Assembly (NCBI RefSeq): GCF_021026375.1
Contig: NZ_JAJNDB010000003.1
Span: forward strand, 124,001-188,000
From: Actinomycetospora endophytica
Lineage (GTDB): Bacteria > Actinomycetota > Actinomycetes > Mycobacteriales > Pseudonocardiaceae
Direction: 5' to 3'
Length of the DNA: 64,000 nt
Under the pieces are notes generated by a model, which did not search any database, had not been told where the DNA came from, and saw nothing but the letters and a program-made list of their open reading frames with translations. Position 1 is the first letter of the stretch; every line of letters begins with the position of its first letter. Made by a program: the position numbers and the translations under genes. Of this stretch, positions 25,259 to 34,048 are shown in pieces.

Positions 25259-26266
25259 GTGCGCGTCGACGATCGGTATCCGCGCTCATCCGAGCCGCTG
25301 GCGCGGCACGCGATCATGCGCACCGGGGACGTCGAGGAAGCTCGTCACGTCGTGACCGAGGTGTACGTCCCCCATGAGCTGGACTCGCTCGGGGGGCGCC
25401 CGCTGGACGCCCGGCTCAACGTCGTGGCGTCACCGAAGCTCACGCTCGGGTACCTGGTCTACGGCGCCGACGCGACGTTGACCCTGCCGCCCCTGCGTCA
25501 CTGCTACCACGTCAACCTGACCCTGACCGGGACGACGACGGCGACCCGGCGCGGTGGGCAGGACCGGGTGGTGACCTCCGGGCTGCGCAACGGGGTGGTA
25601 CTGCTCCCCTCGGAGGACTCGACGGTGTCGTGGACCCCGGAGGCGACGCAGTACGTCATGAAGTTCCCCCGGGGCCCGCTCGAGGAGCACCTCGGCGGGT
25701 TGCTCGGGCATCCGGTCGGCGCCACGATCGACTTCGACGTGACCATGGACCTGACCACGGGTCCGGGCGCCCGACTGCTGTCGGCGGTCCGGTTCCTCCA
25801 GGCCGAGATCGACCGGCCCGACGGGCTCCTCGACGCACCGTTGGCCCGGGAGCAGGTCGAGTCCTATGTCCTGACAGCGCTGCTGCTCGGGGTGCCGCAT
25901 TCCTACAGCGACGAACTGGCCCGGACGTCCGGACGCGATCAGCCCACCGTCGTGCGCCGCACGATGGACTTCGTCGAGGACCACGTCGACGAGGTGCTGA
26001 GCGTGTCGCGGTTGGCGCGCGCGGCCGGCGTCACGGCACGCACCCTGCAGATCAGTTTCGCCCGGCACATCGGTATGAGCCCCAGCGCCTATGTGCGGGA
26101 CGTCCGCCTGGCGCGGGTGCACGCCGACCTGGAATCCGGATGTCCCGAGGACGTCTCAGTCACCGGCCGGGCGCTGCACTGGGGCTTCGCCAACATGGGC
26201 CGGTTCTCCGATCACTATCGCCGCAAGTACGGCGAACTCCCCTCCGCGACCCTGCGTCGTCGGTGA
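25259..26266 (+). CDS. AraC family regulator with AraC-binding-like N-domain
   Basis: A 335-residue regulator. The N-terminal domain (about 1-200) is the cupin-like ligand domain seen in AraC proteins of catabolic loci (LGYLVYGADATLTLPPLRHC; SEDSTVSWTPEATQYVMKFP). The C-terminal part has the double helix-turn-helix (VSRLARAAGVTARTLQISFA; GFANMGRFSDHYRRKYGELP). Of three nearby in-frame GTGs, 25259 has GGAGG eight bases upstream and was chosen. It precedes a flavin monooxygenase/SDR/HbpS/ligase operon and probably activates it. Confidence 0.88.
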   Translation: MRVDDRYPRSSEPLARHAIMRTGDVEEARHVVTEVYVPHELDSLGGRPLDARLNVVASPKLTLGYLVYGADATLTLPPLRHCYHVNLTLTGTTTATRRGGQDRVVTSGLRNGVVLLPSEDSTVSWTPEATQYVMKFPRGPLEEHLGGLLGHPVGATIDFDVTMDLTTGPGARLLSAVRFLQAEIDRPDGLLDAPLAREQVESYVLTALLLGVPHSYSDELARTSGRDQPTVVRRTMDFVEDHVDEVLSVSRLARAAGVTARTLQISFARHIGMSPSAYVRDVRLARVHADLESGCPEDVSVTGRALHWGFANMGRFSDHYRRKYGELPSATLRRR

Positions 26267-26276
26267 CCTTCGGGTT

Positions 26277-26314
26277 CCGGCCGGGACGGTTCGCGTTCCG
26301 GCTGTCCCGGCCGG
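26277..26314 (+). terminator. Hairpin after AraC gene
   Basis: CCGGCCGGGAC and GTCCCGGCCGG form a perfect 11-base stem with a 16-base loop, beginning 11 bases after the AraC stop. There is no T-run, as often in high-GC actinobacteria. It could insulate the regulator from the catabolic operon at 26432. Confidence 0.6.
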
Positions 26315-26431
26315 ACGGGGCTCCCTAGCGTCGTGACCAGCGGTGACGCGCCGGGACGGCATCCACCGCGATGAGCCCGGCCCGCCCTCGCGGCCGCGGC
26401 GCCTTCATCACCGTGGCTGGAGGAACAGGCG

Positions 26432-27574
26432 ATGGTTCAGACCGTGACCCGGGGCCGTACCCAGACCCTGCCGTTGGAGCACCCGCGGACGGGCCCCTCG
26501 ATCTTCAACGATCAGCCCATGAAGCTCGGGCTGTTCGGGTCGAACTGCAGCGGCGGGCTCTGCATGACCGACGCTCCGACCAGTTACGAGATCACCTGGG
26601 ATCACACCCGGGCGATTGCCCAGAAGGCCGACGGTCTCGGGTTCGAGGCCATGGTGCCCGTCGCGCGGTGGAAGGGCTTCGGCGGCAACGTCAACTTCAA
26701 CGGCACCAACTTCGAGACCTTCACGTGGGGCGCCGGGCTCGCCGAGGCCACCGAGCAGATCACCATCTTCACGACGAACCACGTCCCGACCGTGCACCCG
26801 ATCGTCGCGGCCAACATGGCGACGACGGTCGATCACATCTCGGGGGGTCGTTACGGCCTGAACATCGTGATGGGGTGGTTCACCCCGGAGATGCAGATGT
26901 TCCACGCCAGTCAGCTCGAGCACGACGAGCGTTATGTGTACGGCGCGGAATGGCTGGAGTTCGTCGAACGCCTCTGGACGGCCGAGGGCGAGTTCGACGT
27001 CGACGGGAAGTTCTTCCAGTCGTCACGCTGCGAGTCCGAGCCCAAGCCGGTCCAGTCGCCGCGGCCGGTGCTCATCAATGCCGGGAACTCTCCCGCCGGC
27101 GTCGAGTTCTCCGCGAAGTACGTCGACATCAACTTCGCCTCCCTCGACATCGCGGCCATGCCCGACTACACCGCCGCCATCAAGCGGAAGGCCCGCGAGG
27201 AGTACCGGCGGGCGATCAGCACGATGACGTACGGCCTCGTGGTGTGCCGTGACACCGAGGACGAGGCGAGACGCGATCACCAGCGCATCGTCGACGAGGG
27301 CGACTGGCCGGGCGCCCGCAACCTGATGAGCATCCTCGGCATCGAGAGCCAGTCCTTCGGCGACCAGCTCGAACGCTTCCAGGAGCGGTTCATCGCGGGG
27401 TGGGGCGGGATGCCGTTGATCGGTACTCCGGAACAGGTCGTCGAGGGCTTCCAGGAGCTCTCCGACGCCGGGATGGAGGGGATGATCATGGGTTTCCTCG
27501 ACTACCACGAGGAGCTCGACCAGTTCGGGGAGAAGGTCATGCCGCTCCTGCGCGAGGCCGGCCTCCGTCACTGA
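26432..27574 (+). CDS. RutA/SfnG-like flavin-dependent monooxygenase (luciferase family)
   Basis: A 380-residue luciferase-like protein of the FMNH2-dependent RutA/DmoA branch. RWKGFGGNVNFNGTNFETF and the late HISGGRYGLNIVMGW match the flavin-binding strands of RutA. LINAGNSPAGVEFSAKYVDI is the conserved phosphate-contacting segment. These enzymes insert oxygen into C-N or C-S containing substrates such as pyrimidines, sulfones or polyamines, with a flavin reductase partner. No reductase gene is adjacent. GGAGG lies eight bases before the ATG. Confidence 0.87.
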   Translation: MVQTVTRGRTQTLPLEHPRTGPSIFNDQPMKLGLFGSNCSGGLCMTDAPTSYEITWDHTRAIAQKADGLGFEAMVPVARWKGFGGNVNFNGTNFETFTWGAGLAEATEQITIFTTNHVPTVHPIVAANMATTVDHISGGRYGLNIVMGWFTPEMQMFHASQLEHDERYVYGAEWLEFVERLWTAEGEFDVDGKFFQSSRCESEPKPVQSPRPVLINAGNSPAGVEFSAKYVDINFASLDIAAMPDYTAAIKRKAREEYRRAISTMTYGLVVCRDTEDEARRDHQRIVDEGDWPGARNLMSILGIESQSFGDQLERFQERFIAGWGGMPLIGTPEQVVEGFQELSDAGMEGMIMGFLDYHEELDQFGEKVMPLLREAGLRH

Positions 27575-27601
27575 AACTCCGACATCGACAAGGAAACCGT
27601 C

Positions 27602-28360
27602 ATGACGCGACTGCAGGACAAGAACGTCGTCATCACCGGTGCGGCCGGCGGCCAGGGCGCCGCCGCGTGCCGCGCATTCCTCGCCGAGGGCGCGAACGTC
27701 CTCGGCACCGATCTCGACGAGGCCGCTCTCACCGCTCTGACCAAGGAGCTCGACACCGACGGTCGCTTCACCGCGGTCGCCGCCGACGCGTCCACGGGAA
27801 CCGGAACGGCGCAGATCGCCACCGCCGCCCGAGAGCGCTTCGATCGGGTCGACGCCCTGTACAACAATCACGGCATCATCCTCGGCAAGCCGTTGCTCGA
27901 CACCACCGAGGAGGAGTGGGACCGGGTCCACGACGTCGACCTCAAGAGCGTCTTCCTGCTGACCAAGCAGATCGCTCCGCTGATGCAGTCGCACGGCGGG
28001 TCCATCATCAACGTGTCCTCGGTCGGCGGCCTCGTGGCGTTCGGGAACATGGCGGCCTACGGCGCGGCCAAGGGTGGTCTCGCGATGTTCTCGAAGGTCG
28101 CGGCCGTCGACCTCGCCCCGTGGAACATCCGCGTCAACGCGATCTGCCCCGGCGTGATCGACACCCAGATGCCGCGCAACTTCGTCAGCGGTCTCGCCGA
28201 CCGGGACGAGATCTGGCGTGGCTTCGAGCAGGGCCATCTCACGGGCCGGCTCGGCCGGGCCGACGAGATCGTGGGGCTCGCCGTCTATCTGGCGAGCGAC
28301 GAATCGACCTTCATGACCGGCTCCGTCATCACCATCGACGGTGGCTGGTCCGTCCAGTAG
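27602..28360 (+). CDS. Short-chain dehydrogenase/reductase
   Basis: A 252-residue SDR. The cofactor loop VVITGAAGGQGAAACRAFLA keeps the TGxxxGxG spacing with Gln before the last Gly. The usual NNAG is NNHG (YNNHGIILGKPL). The catalytic set is intact: Ser in NVSSVGG, then YGAAKGG. The C-terminus ends with the family block ITIDGGWSVQ. It lies 27 bases after the flavin monooxygenase and 27 before the HbpS-like gene, and probably oxidises or reduces an intermediate of that pathway. Confidence 0.9.
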   Translation: MTRLQDKNVVITGAAGGQGAAACRAFLAEGANVLGTDLDEAALTALTKELDTDGRFTAVAADASTGTGTAQIATAARERFDRVDALYNNHGIILGKPLLDTTEEEWDRVHDVDLKSVFLLTKQIAPLMQSHGGSIINVSSVGGLVAFGNMAAYGAAKGGLAMFSKVAAVDLAPWNIRVNAICPGVIDTQMPRNFVSGLADRDEIWRGFEQGHLTGRLGRADEIVGLAVYLASDESTFMTGSVITIDGGWSVQ

Positions 28361-28387
28361 TTCCCTCTCGACCCCGAGGAGAGACAC

Positions 28388-28825
28388 ATGACCACGAGCC
28401 GGGCCGTCACCGTCCGCACCGTCACCGCGGAGTTCGCCCAGGAGCTGATCGACGCCGCGACATCGAAGGCCGTCGAGATCGGAGTGCCCATGGTGATCAG
28501 CATCGTCGACCACGACGGGACCCTGAAGGCGTTCCGTCGGATGGACGGTGCCCCACTGCTCTCGGTCGAGATCGCCCAGAACAAGGCGTACACGGCGGCG
28601 GCCTTCGGTATCAGCACGGACGCCTGGCACGAGTTCATCAAGGAGGACGAGCCGCTGCGCCTCGGCATCGTGCACACCGATCGCCTCGTGACCTTCGGCG
28701 GCGGCTACCCGATCACCGTCGACGGCGATCTCGTCGGCGGTCTCGGCGTCAGCGGCGGGCACTACTCGCACGACATGCAGGTCGCCGGCGGCGCCCTGGA
28801 GGCCGTCGGACTCTCGACCGGCTGA
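28388..28825 (+). CDS. HbpS/GlcG-like (DUF336) protein
   Basis: A 145-residue protein of the GlcG/HbpS family. VPMVISIVDHDGTLKAFRRM and TVDGDLVGGLGVSGGHYSHD are the conserved blocks. Members bind haem or cobalamin or act as small enzymes in catabolic operons. Without the secretion signal of Streptomyces HbpS, this one should be cytoplasmic. It is cotranscribed with the flavin monooxygenase and SDR genes. Confidence 0.85.
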   Translation: MTTSRAVTVRTVTAEFAQELIDAATSKAVEIGVPMVISIVDHDGTLKAFRRMDGAPLLSVEIAQNKAYTAAAFGISTDAWHEFIKEDEPLRLGIVHTDRLVTFGGGYPITVDGDLVGGLGVSGGHYSHDMQVAGGALEAVGLSTG

Positions 28826-28929
28826 TGGAGGGGCCGGCTGCGCTGAACTGGTGAAGCGGTCCGCGGGCCGTGGACCGATCGGCACCCGGGGCGGGACTCT
28901 GCGTGGAACCACGAGGGGGCCGGAACGTC

Positions 28930-30444
28930 ATGAGTCGCTCGAACGGGCCCGCGTCGGTCGTCGACCTGATCCGGGAACTGGCCCGCCGGGGCGAGGCTGC
29001 CGCGGTGGTCGAGGCGGACACCGGCCGGGTGATCGGTGGCGCCGAGTTCGCCGCGTCGATCGACGCGGAGGCCGGTCGACGACGGGTCCAGTTCCCCGAC
29101 GGCGGCGCGGTGGCGCTCAGCGGTGGCAACGGGGTGGCGTGGCTGCGCACGATGCTCGGGGTGGTCGCGGCGGGGTGCGCGGTGGTGACCGTCAGCCCGC
29201 TGAGCCCGGTCGAGGACGTCGTCGCCCAGCTGTGGCGCTCCCGGGCACGACGGCTGGTGTGCGACGCGGCCGTGGCCCACCGGGTCGTCGACGAACTGCC
29301 GTCGGAGGTGACCCTGGAGGTGCTCGAACCCGATCCGCCCCCGGCCGGAGCCGAGGACACCACCGCGGCAACCCCGGTCGACGTGATAGCCCTCATGACG
29401 TCGAGCGGCACCACGGGACCCCCGAAGACCGCCCGGCTGACCGAGCGGGCGTTCGCCGTGTCCGCCCACCAGCTGGTCCGCCAGTGGGGGCTGACCGGCG
29501 ACGACGTCTTCCTCGCGGTGCTCCCGTTCAGCCACGCCGCCGGGCTCAGCGCCGCGTTGTGCGCCCTCGCCGCGGGCGCCCGGCTGGTGACGATGCCGCG
29601 CTTCGAGCCGGCCGCCTTCCTCGACGCGCTCGAGGCGCACCGCGTCACGGCGTCCCTCCTCGCGCCGCCGATCGTGCGGCTGCTCGCCCTCCACCCCGCC
29701 GTCGACACCCACGACCTGACCGCGCTGCGGGTGCTCGGCTCCGCCGGGGCCCCGCTCCCCGCGGAGGTCGCCGAGGGGTGTGAGCGACGGCTCGGGGTCG
29801 CCGTCTGCAACGCCTACGGCATGACCGAGATCGGCTGGATCGCGATGGACTCGGCCGCCGCGCCGCGCCGGCCGGGGACGGTCGGGCCGCCGGTCGAGGA
29901 GGTCGAGGTGCGGCTCGTCGACCCCGAGACCGGGCTGGACGTGCCCGCCGGGGCCCGCGGCGAGATCTGGGCCCGCGGTCCGGCCGCCGGCCCGGGCTAC
30001 CTCGACGACCCGGCGGCGACCGCGTCCCTGATCACGCCCGACGACTGGTGGCGCACCGGGGACCTCGCGGTCCTCGACGACGACGGGCGGCTCCGGATCG
30101 TCGACCGGCTCAAGGACCTCATCAAGTACAAGGGTCACCAGGTCGCGCCGGCCGCGCTGGAGCGGCTGATCGGCTCGCGGGCCGACGTCGTGGACGTCGC
30201 CGTCGCCGGGGACCCCGATCCGGAGGCCGGGGAGCTGCCGCACGCCTACGTCGTCGCGCCGGGCGGGCTGGACCCCGAGGAGCTGATGGCGTGGGTCGCG
30301 GAGCGCGTCTCGCCCCACCAGCGCATCCGCGCGGTCACGCTCCTCGAGGAGATCCCGCGCCTGCCCGCCGGGAAGATCCTCCGCCGGCTGCTGCCCACCG
30401 CCGTCCCGGCCTCCGCCGAAGGGCCTGTGCCGCAGCATCGGTAA
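28930..30444 (+). CDS. Acyl-CoA synthetase (AMP-forming, ANL superfamily)
   Basis: A 504-residue adenylating enzyme. The P-loop is MTSSGTTGPPKTARLTERAF, motif A5 is YGMTEIGWIAM, and WWRTGDLAVLDDDGRLRIVDR with LIKYKGHQVAPAALE is the hinge region. PRLPAGKILRR carries the catalytic Lys. It should activate a carboxylic acid to its CoA thioester. It is short for the family and ends four bases into an ArsR operator-like palindrome. It closes the AraC-linked catabolic run. Confidence 0.89.
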   Translation: MSRSNGPASVVDLIRELARRGEAAAVVEADTGRVIGGAEFAASIDAEAGRRRVQFPDGGAVALSGGNGVAWLRTMLGVVAAGCAVVTVSPLSPVEDVVAQLWRSRARRLVCDAAVAHRVVDELPSEVTLEVLEPDPPPAGAEDTTAATPVDVIALMTSSGTTGPPKTARLTERAFAVSAHQLVRQWGLTGDDVFLAVLPFSHAAGLSAALCALAAGARLVTMPRFEPAAFLDALEAHRVTASLLAPPIVRLLALHPAVDTHDLTALRVLGSAGAPLPAEVAEGCERRLGVAVCNAYGMTEIGWIAMDSAAAPRRPGTVGPPVEEVEVRLVDPETGLDVPAGARGEIWARGPAAGPGYLDDPAATASLITPDDWWRTGDLAVLDDDGRLRIVDRLKDLIKYKGHQVAPAALERLIGSRADVVDVAVAGDPDPEAGELPHAYVVAPGGLDPEELMAWVAERVSPHQRIRAVTLLEEIPRLPAGKILRRLLPTAVPASAEGPVPQHR

Positions 30445-30456
30445 GTGCTAGCTTAC
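30441..30456. promoter_or_regulatory. Candidate ArsR operator
   Basis: GTAAGTGCTAGCTTAC has five-base inverted arms (GTAAG/CTTAC) around TGCTAG. It overlaps the ligase stop codon and ends nine bases before the ArsR-type ATG at 30465, suggesting autoregulation. Confidence 0.55.
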
Positions 30457-30464
30457 GGTTCGTC

Positions 30465-30806
30465 ATGACGAACGCAACGGCGATGCTGACCGCCCTGGGT
30501 GACCCGACCCGACAGTCGATCATCGACGCCCTCTCCCGGGAGCCGCTCGCGGTCGGCGATCTCGCCCGCGTCCTGCCCATCAGCAGGCCTGCCGTCTCGC
30601 AGCACCTCAAGGTGCTCAAGGACGTCGGCCTGCTCCTGGACCACCAGGAGGGGACGCGGCGGCTCTACCAGGTCGACCCTGACGCGCTCGCCGAGCTGCG
30701 CCGGCACCTCGACACCTTCTGGGAACGGTCGCTGGCGGCGTTCGAACGCAGGACCCGAACCGAGGAGGAACGCGATGACCCGGACGATCCCGGCCATCCG
30801 TCGTGA
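30465..30806 (+). CDS. ArsR-family winged-helix regulator
   Basis: A 113-residue ArsR/SmtB-fold protein. ALGDPTRQSIIDALSREPLA and RPAVSQHLKVLKDVGLLLDH are the recognition elements, and EGTRRLYQVDPDALAELR is the wing. No metal Cys motif is visible. This subtype is usually paired with an SRPBCC gene, and one overlaps its last 32 bases. The pair and the YciI gene form an operon. Confidence 0.9.
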   Translation: MTNATAMLTALGDPTRQSIIDALSREPLAVGDLARVLPISRPAVSQHLKVLKDVGLLLDHQEGTRRLYQVDPDALAELRRHLDTFWERSLAAFERRTRTEEERDDPDDPGHPS

Positions 30807-31248
30807 GGTGACCGTGGGCGTGGACCGCACCCGCGCCTTCGAGATCTTCACGGCCGACATGACGTCGTGGTGGCCGCCGGCGCACCACATCGGCTCGGCC
30901 CCGATCGCCCAGATCGTGGTCGAGCCGCACGCGGGTGGCCGCTGGTACACCCGGCACGAGGACGGCACCGAGACCTCCACCGGCGTGGTGACGGTGTGGG
31001 AGCCGCCGGAGCGGGTGGTGGTGACCTGGCAGATCGGGGCCGACTGGCGCTTCCACGACGACCTGGTCACCACCGTCGAGGTGGTCTTCATCGAGCTCGA
31101 GCCCGGCCGCACGCAGGTGGTGCTCGAGCACCGCGACCTCGAGGCCTTCGGCGCCGACGCCGACGCGATGCACGGGACGTTCGACCAGCACGGCGCGTGG
31201 ACGGCGACCCTCGAGGCCTACGCCGCGGTGGCCGGGGCGGCGTCGTGA
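30775..31248 (+). CDS. AHSA1-type SRPBCC protein
   Basis: A 157-residue SRPBCC/AHSA1 domain protein: TVGVDRTRAFEIFTADMTSW, PHAGGRWYTRHEDGTE and VVVTWQIGADWRF are the family blocks. Such proteins next to ArsR regulators bind hydrophobic ligands; no enzymatic role is established. GAGGAGGAACGCG precedes the ATG inside the ArsR gene, so translation is coupled. Confidence 0.87.
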   Translation: MTRTIPAIRREVTVGVDRTRAFEIFTADMTSWWPPAHHIGSAPIAQIVVEPHAGGRWYTRHEDGTETSTGVVTVWEPPERVVVTWQIGADWRFHDDLVTTVEVVFIELEPGRTQVVLEHRDLEAFGADADAMHGTFDQHGAWTATLEAYAAVAGAAS

Positions 31249-31514
31249 AGTACGTGCTCTTCTACGCCGCGGCGCCCGACGCCCCGAGGACGGCACCCGC
31301 GCACTTCCCCGCCCACCAGGTACTGCTCGACGAGTTCCACGGGCGGGGCGACCTGCTCATGGTCGGCACCTTCACCGACCTCGTCGGGCGAGGAGCGATG
31401 GCGATCTTCACGAACGCGGAGGCCGCCGAGGAGTTCGCGGCGCGCGACCCCTTCGTGGCGCACGGCGTCGTCGCGTCGCACGAGGTGTGCGAGTGGAACG
31501 AGGTGCTCGCCTGA
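31245..31514 (+). CDS. YciI-like protein
   Basis: An 89-residue dimeric ferredoxin-like-fold protein of the YciI family. The conserved His is in PAHFPAHQVLLDEFHGRGDL and the Asp in AARDPFVAHGVV. Members include 5-chloro-2-hydroxyhydroquinone dehydrochlorinase. The GTG overlaps the stop of the SRPBCC gene. It ends four bases from the convergent AtuA-like gene. Confidence 0.85.
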   Translation: MKYVLFYAAAPDAPRTAPAHFPAHQVLLDEFHGRGDLLMVGTFTDLVGRGAMAIFTNAEAAEEFAARDPFVAHGVVASHEVCEWNEVLA

Positions 31515-31518
31515 GCGC

Positions 31519-33234
31519 TCATGGCAGCAGCGACTCCGGGACGTCGACGACCCGGCTGCGCAGGTACTCGCCCAGCCCCTTGGCCTGCGGGTCGGGGCGC
31601 ACCGAGGACGCCACGCCGTCGCCCAGGATCCCGTGCACGACGACGTTGAGCGCGCGCAGGTTGGCCAGCTCGTGGATCTCGATGTCGAGCTCCGCGACCT
31701 CCGGGCCGAGCAGCTCCCGGGCCCGCTCGACGGTCAGGAACCCGCGTAGCCACGCGTACTCCTCGTCGGTGCGGGTCCAGACGCCGATGTTCGCGTCGCC
31801 GCCCTTGTCGCCGGAGCGGGCGCCGACGATGCGGCCGATTGGGGCCCGCGTCGTCGGGCCGGTGGGCGGATTCGAGGATGTGGAGTTGGGGATGTTCAGC
31901 GTCTGTGACGCCGCATCGCTGACGGGGGTGGGCGGATCCGCCACGACCGACCGCGACCCGTCCGGCAGCACCACGGTCTGCGTCACGGCCGAGCGGGGGA
32001 CCGCGGCCGGGTGGTAGACGCCGAAGGCCGACTCCGCGCTCGGCGGGGTGGTGGTGTGGAACCCGGCGTACCCGCCGAGCGCGAGCTCCATCGTCGCGTT
32101 CGAGAAGGTCCGGCCGACGACCCGCGGGTCGGGGTCCTTCACGGTGATCCGCAGGTGCGCGGTGGCCTCGGCGTTCGACGGGGCGTCCGGTGAGTCGAAG
32201 CGCAGCAGCCGGACGTCGACCTCGGCGAACCGGTCCCGCCCGCCGAGCACCTCGAACAACAGCTGCTCGGCGAACGCGGCCTTGGCCTCGATGTCGAGCC
32301 CGGTCAGCACCAGGGTCATCGAATTGCGGTAGCCGCCGGACTCGTTCAGCGCGACCTTCAGCGTCTCCGGCGGCGCCGACCCCCGCACCCCGGCGATCCG
32401 CACCCGGTCCTCGCCCTCCTGCGACAGCGAGATGCTGTCGAAGTGGGTCGTGCAGTCCGGGCCGAGATAGGCGGGCGCCGCGATCTCGTAGAGCAGCTGC
32501 GCGGTCACCGTGCCCACCGAGACCAGGCCGCCCGTCCCTGGATGCTTGGTGATCACCGACGAGCCGTCCGCGGCCACCTCGGCGATCGGGAACCCGGGAT
32601 AGCGGCGGTCGGTGACCTCGTCGAGGAACGCGTAGTTCCCGCCGGTCGCCTGCGGGCCGCACTCGATGACGTGGCCCGCGACGACCGCGCCGGCCAGCGC
32701 GTCGAAGTCCTCCCGGCCCCACCCGTGCCACCAGGCCGCCGGCCCGACGACGAGCGAGGCGTCGGTGACCCGCCCGGTGACGACGACGTCCGCGCCCGCG
32801 GCCAGCGCCTCGGCGATGCCCCAGCCGCCGAAGTAGGCGTTCGCCGAGACCGGCTTGCCGACGACGGCGGGGGTGATCTCCTCGAGCGACCCACGCAGGT
32901 CGTCGCCCTCGACGTACGCGACCCGGGCGCCGGTGCCGAGCTCGGTGATCGCGGCGGCGAGCCCCGCCGGGTTGAGCCCGCCGGCGTTGGAGACGACCTT
33001 GACGCCGCGGGCGACGCAGTCGGCCAGCACGTCCTGCATCTGGGTCAGGAACGTCTTGGCGTACCCGCCGTCGGGGTCCTTGGCCTGCGCCTTCGCGAGG
33101 ATGAGCATCGTGAGCTCGGCCAGGTAGTCGCCGCACAAGAGATCAACCGACCCGCCGTCGAGCATCTCCCGCGCGGCACCGAGCCGGTCGCCGTAGAAGC
33201 CCGAGATGTTGCCGATCCGGATCGCCCGGGTCAC
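31519..33234 (-). CDS. AtuA-like acyclic terpene utilisation family protein (DUF1446)
   Basis: The 571-residue protein begins IRIGNISGFYGDRLGAAREM, the N-terminal block of the AtuA/DUF1446 family, with GGLNPAGLAAAI and VVVTGRVTDASLVVGP. A C-terminal domain (ARSGDKGGDANIGVW) is fused after a Ser/Thr/Pro linker near residue 440. AtuA is required for citronellol/geraniol growth in Pseudomonas, but its reaction is unknown. It is the last gene of the eight-gene operon and overlaps the TIGR03084-like gene by four bases. Confidence 0.84.
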   Translation of the reverse strand: MTRAIRIGNISGFYGDRLGAAREMLDGGSVDLLCGDYLAELTMLILAKAQAKDPDGGYAKTFLTQMQDVLADCVARGVKVVSNAGGLNPAGLAAAITELGTGARVAYVEGDDLRGSLEEITPAVVGKPVSANAYFGGWGIAEALAAGADVVVTGRVTDASLVVGPAAWWHGWGREDFDALAGAVVAGHVIECGPQATGGNYAFLDEVTDRRYPGFPIAEVAADGSSVITKHPGTGGLVSVGTVTAQLLYEIAAPAYLGPDCTTHFDSISLSQEGEDRVRIAGVRGSAPPETLKVALNESGGYRNSMTLVLTGLDIEAKAAFAEQLLFEVLGGRDRFAEVDVRLLRFDSPDAPSNAEATAHLRITVKDPDPRVVGRTFSNATMELALGGYAGFHTTTPPSAESAFGVYHPAAVPRSAVTQTVVLPDGSRSVVADPPTPVSDAASQTLNIPNSTSSNPPTGPTTRAPIGRIVGARSGDKGGDANIGVWTRTDEEYAWLRGFLTVERARELLGPEVAELDIEIHELANLRALNVVVHGILGDGVASSVRPDPQAKGLGEYLRSRVVDVPESLLP

Positions 33235-34043
33235 CGGACACCTCCCGTCTGTCGAGTACCGAGCGGCGCCCGGCCGGTCCCGGCGTCACCCGCGAAGGCC
33301 TGACCGATCTCCGCCCACTCCTGCGCCGCGTCCCCGACGACGGTCAACCGGAGGTCGTCCCGGTGCCGGCGCTGGGTGATGAGCAGCGCGAAGTCGAGCG
33401 CCGGGCCGGTGATCCGATCGGCGGCGTCCTCCGGCCCCCACGCCCAGGTCGACCCGTCCGGCGCGACCAGCTCGACCCGCACCGGCACCTCGGGCATCGG
33501 GCGCTCGTGGGCGGCGTAGCTGAACGGCCGTGCGCCGACCCCGATGTGCGCGACGTGCCGCAGCCGTGACGAGGGCTCGTGGACGGCGCCGACGGTGTCG
33601 AACACGTCCTGGCCGTGGGCCCAGGTCTCCATGATCCGCGCCGTCAGCGACGACGCGGCGCTCATCGCCGGCCCGAACCACGGCACCCGCAGGCCGGGCT
33701 CGAGGTCGCGGAACCCCGCGATCAGCCGGCCCCGGGCGTCGTCGAACCAGGCCAGCAGCTCGTGGCCGGGCAGATCGTGGAACGGCGCCGCGATGCTGTC
33801 CGGGTTGACGCCGCCCTCGGCGTCCATCGCGTCCTTCTCGGCGGTGAACGCCTCGGGGTCGGTCGCCGAGCGCAGCGCGACGTCGTCGAAGTAGGCGAGG
33901 TGGGAGACCTGGTCGGCGATCGTCCACCCCACGGCGGGGGTGTCCCGCCGCCAGTCGTCCTCGGTCAGGCCCGCGAGCACGCGGCGTAGATCAGCGGACT
34001 CCGCCGCCAGTTCGTCGCACAGCGCCGTCATCGACACCGGCAT
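33231..34043 (-). CDS. TIGR03084-like metal-binding protein (DinB/MDMPI fold)
   Basis: A 270-residue protein with the mycothiol-dependent maleylpyruvate isomerase N-terminal fold: DWRRDTPAVGWTIADQVSHL carries the first metal-type His, and SLTARIMETWAHGQDVFDTV the second. The C-terminal half is particular to the TIGR03084 family of actinobacteria. GGAGG lies eight bases before the ATG at 34043. Members sit beside AtuA-like and acyl-CoA genes; a mycothiol-linked step is inferred only. Confidence 0.8.
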   Translation of the reverse strand: MPVSMTALCDELAAESADLRRVLAGLTEDDWRRDTPAVGWTIADQVSHLAYFDDVALRSATDPEAFTAEKDAMDAEGGVNPDSIAAPFHDLPGHELLAWFDDARGRLIAGFRDLEPGLRVPWFGPAMSAASSLTARIMETWAHGQDVFDTVGAVHEPSSRLRHVAHIGVGARPFSYAAHERPMPEVPVRVELVAPDGSTWAWGPEDAADRITGPALDFALLITQRRHRDDLRLTVVGDAAQEWAEIGQAFAGDAGTGRAPLGTRQTGGVR

Positions 34044-34048
34044 CGCGG

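Noticed and set aside
26277-26314. IS or transposon end
   Set aside because: The inverted repeat has no transposase or target duplication and follows a gene end as a terminator would.
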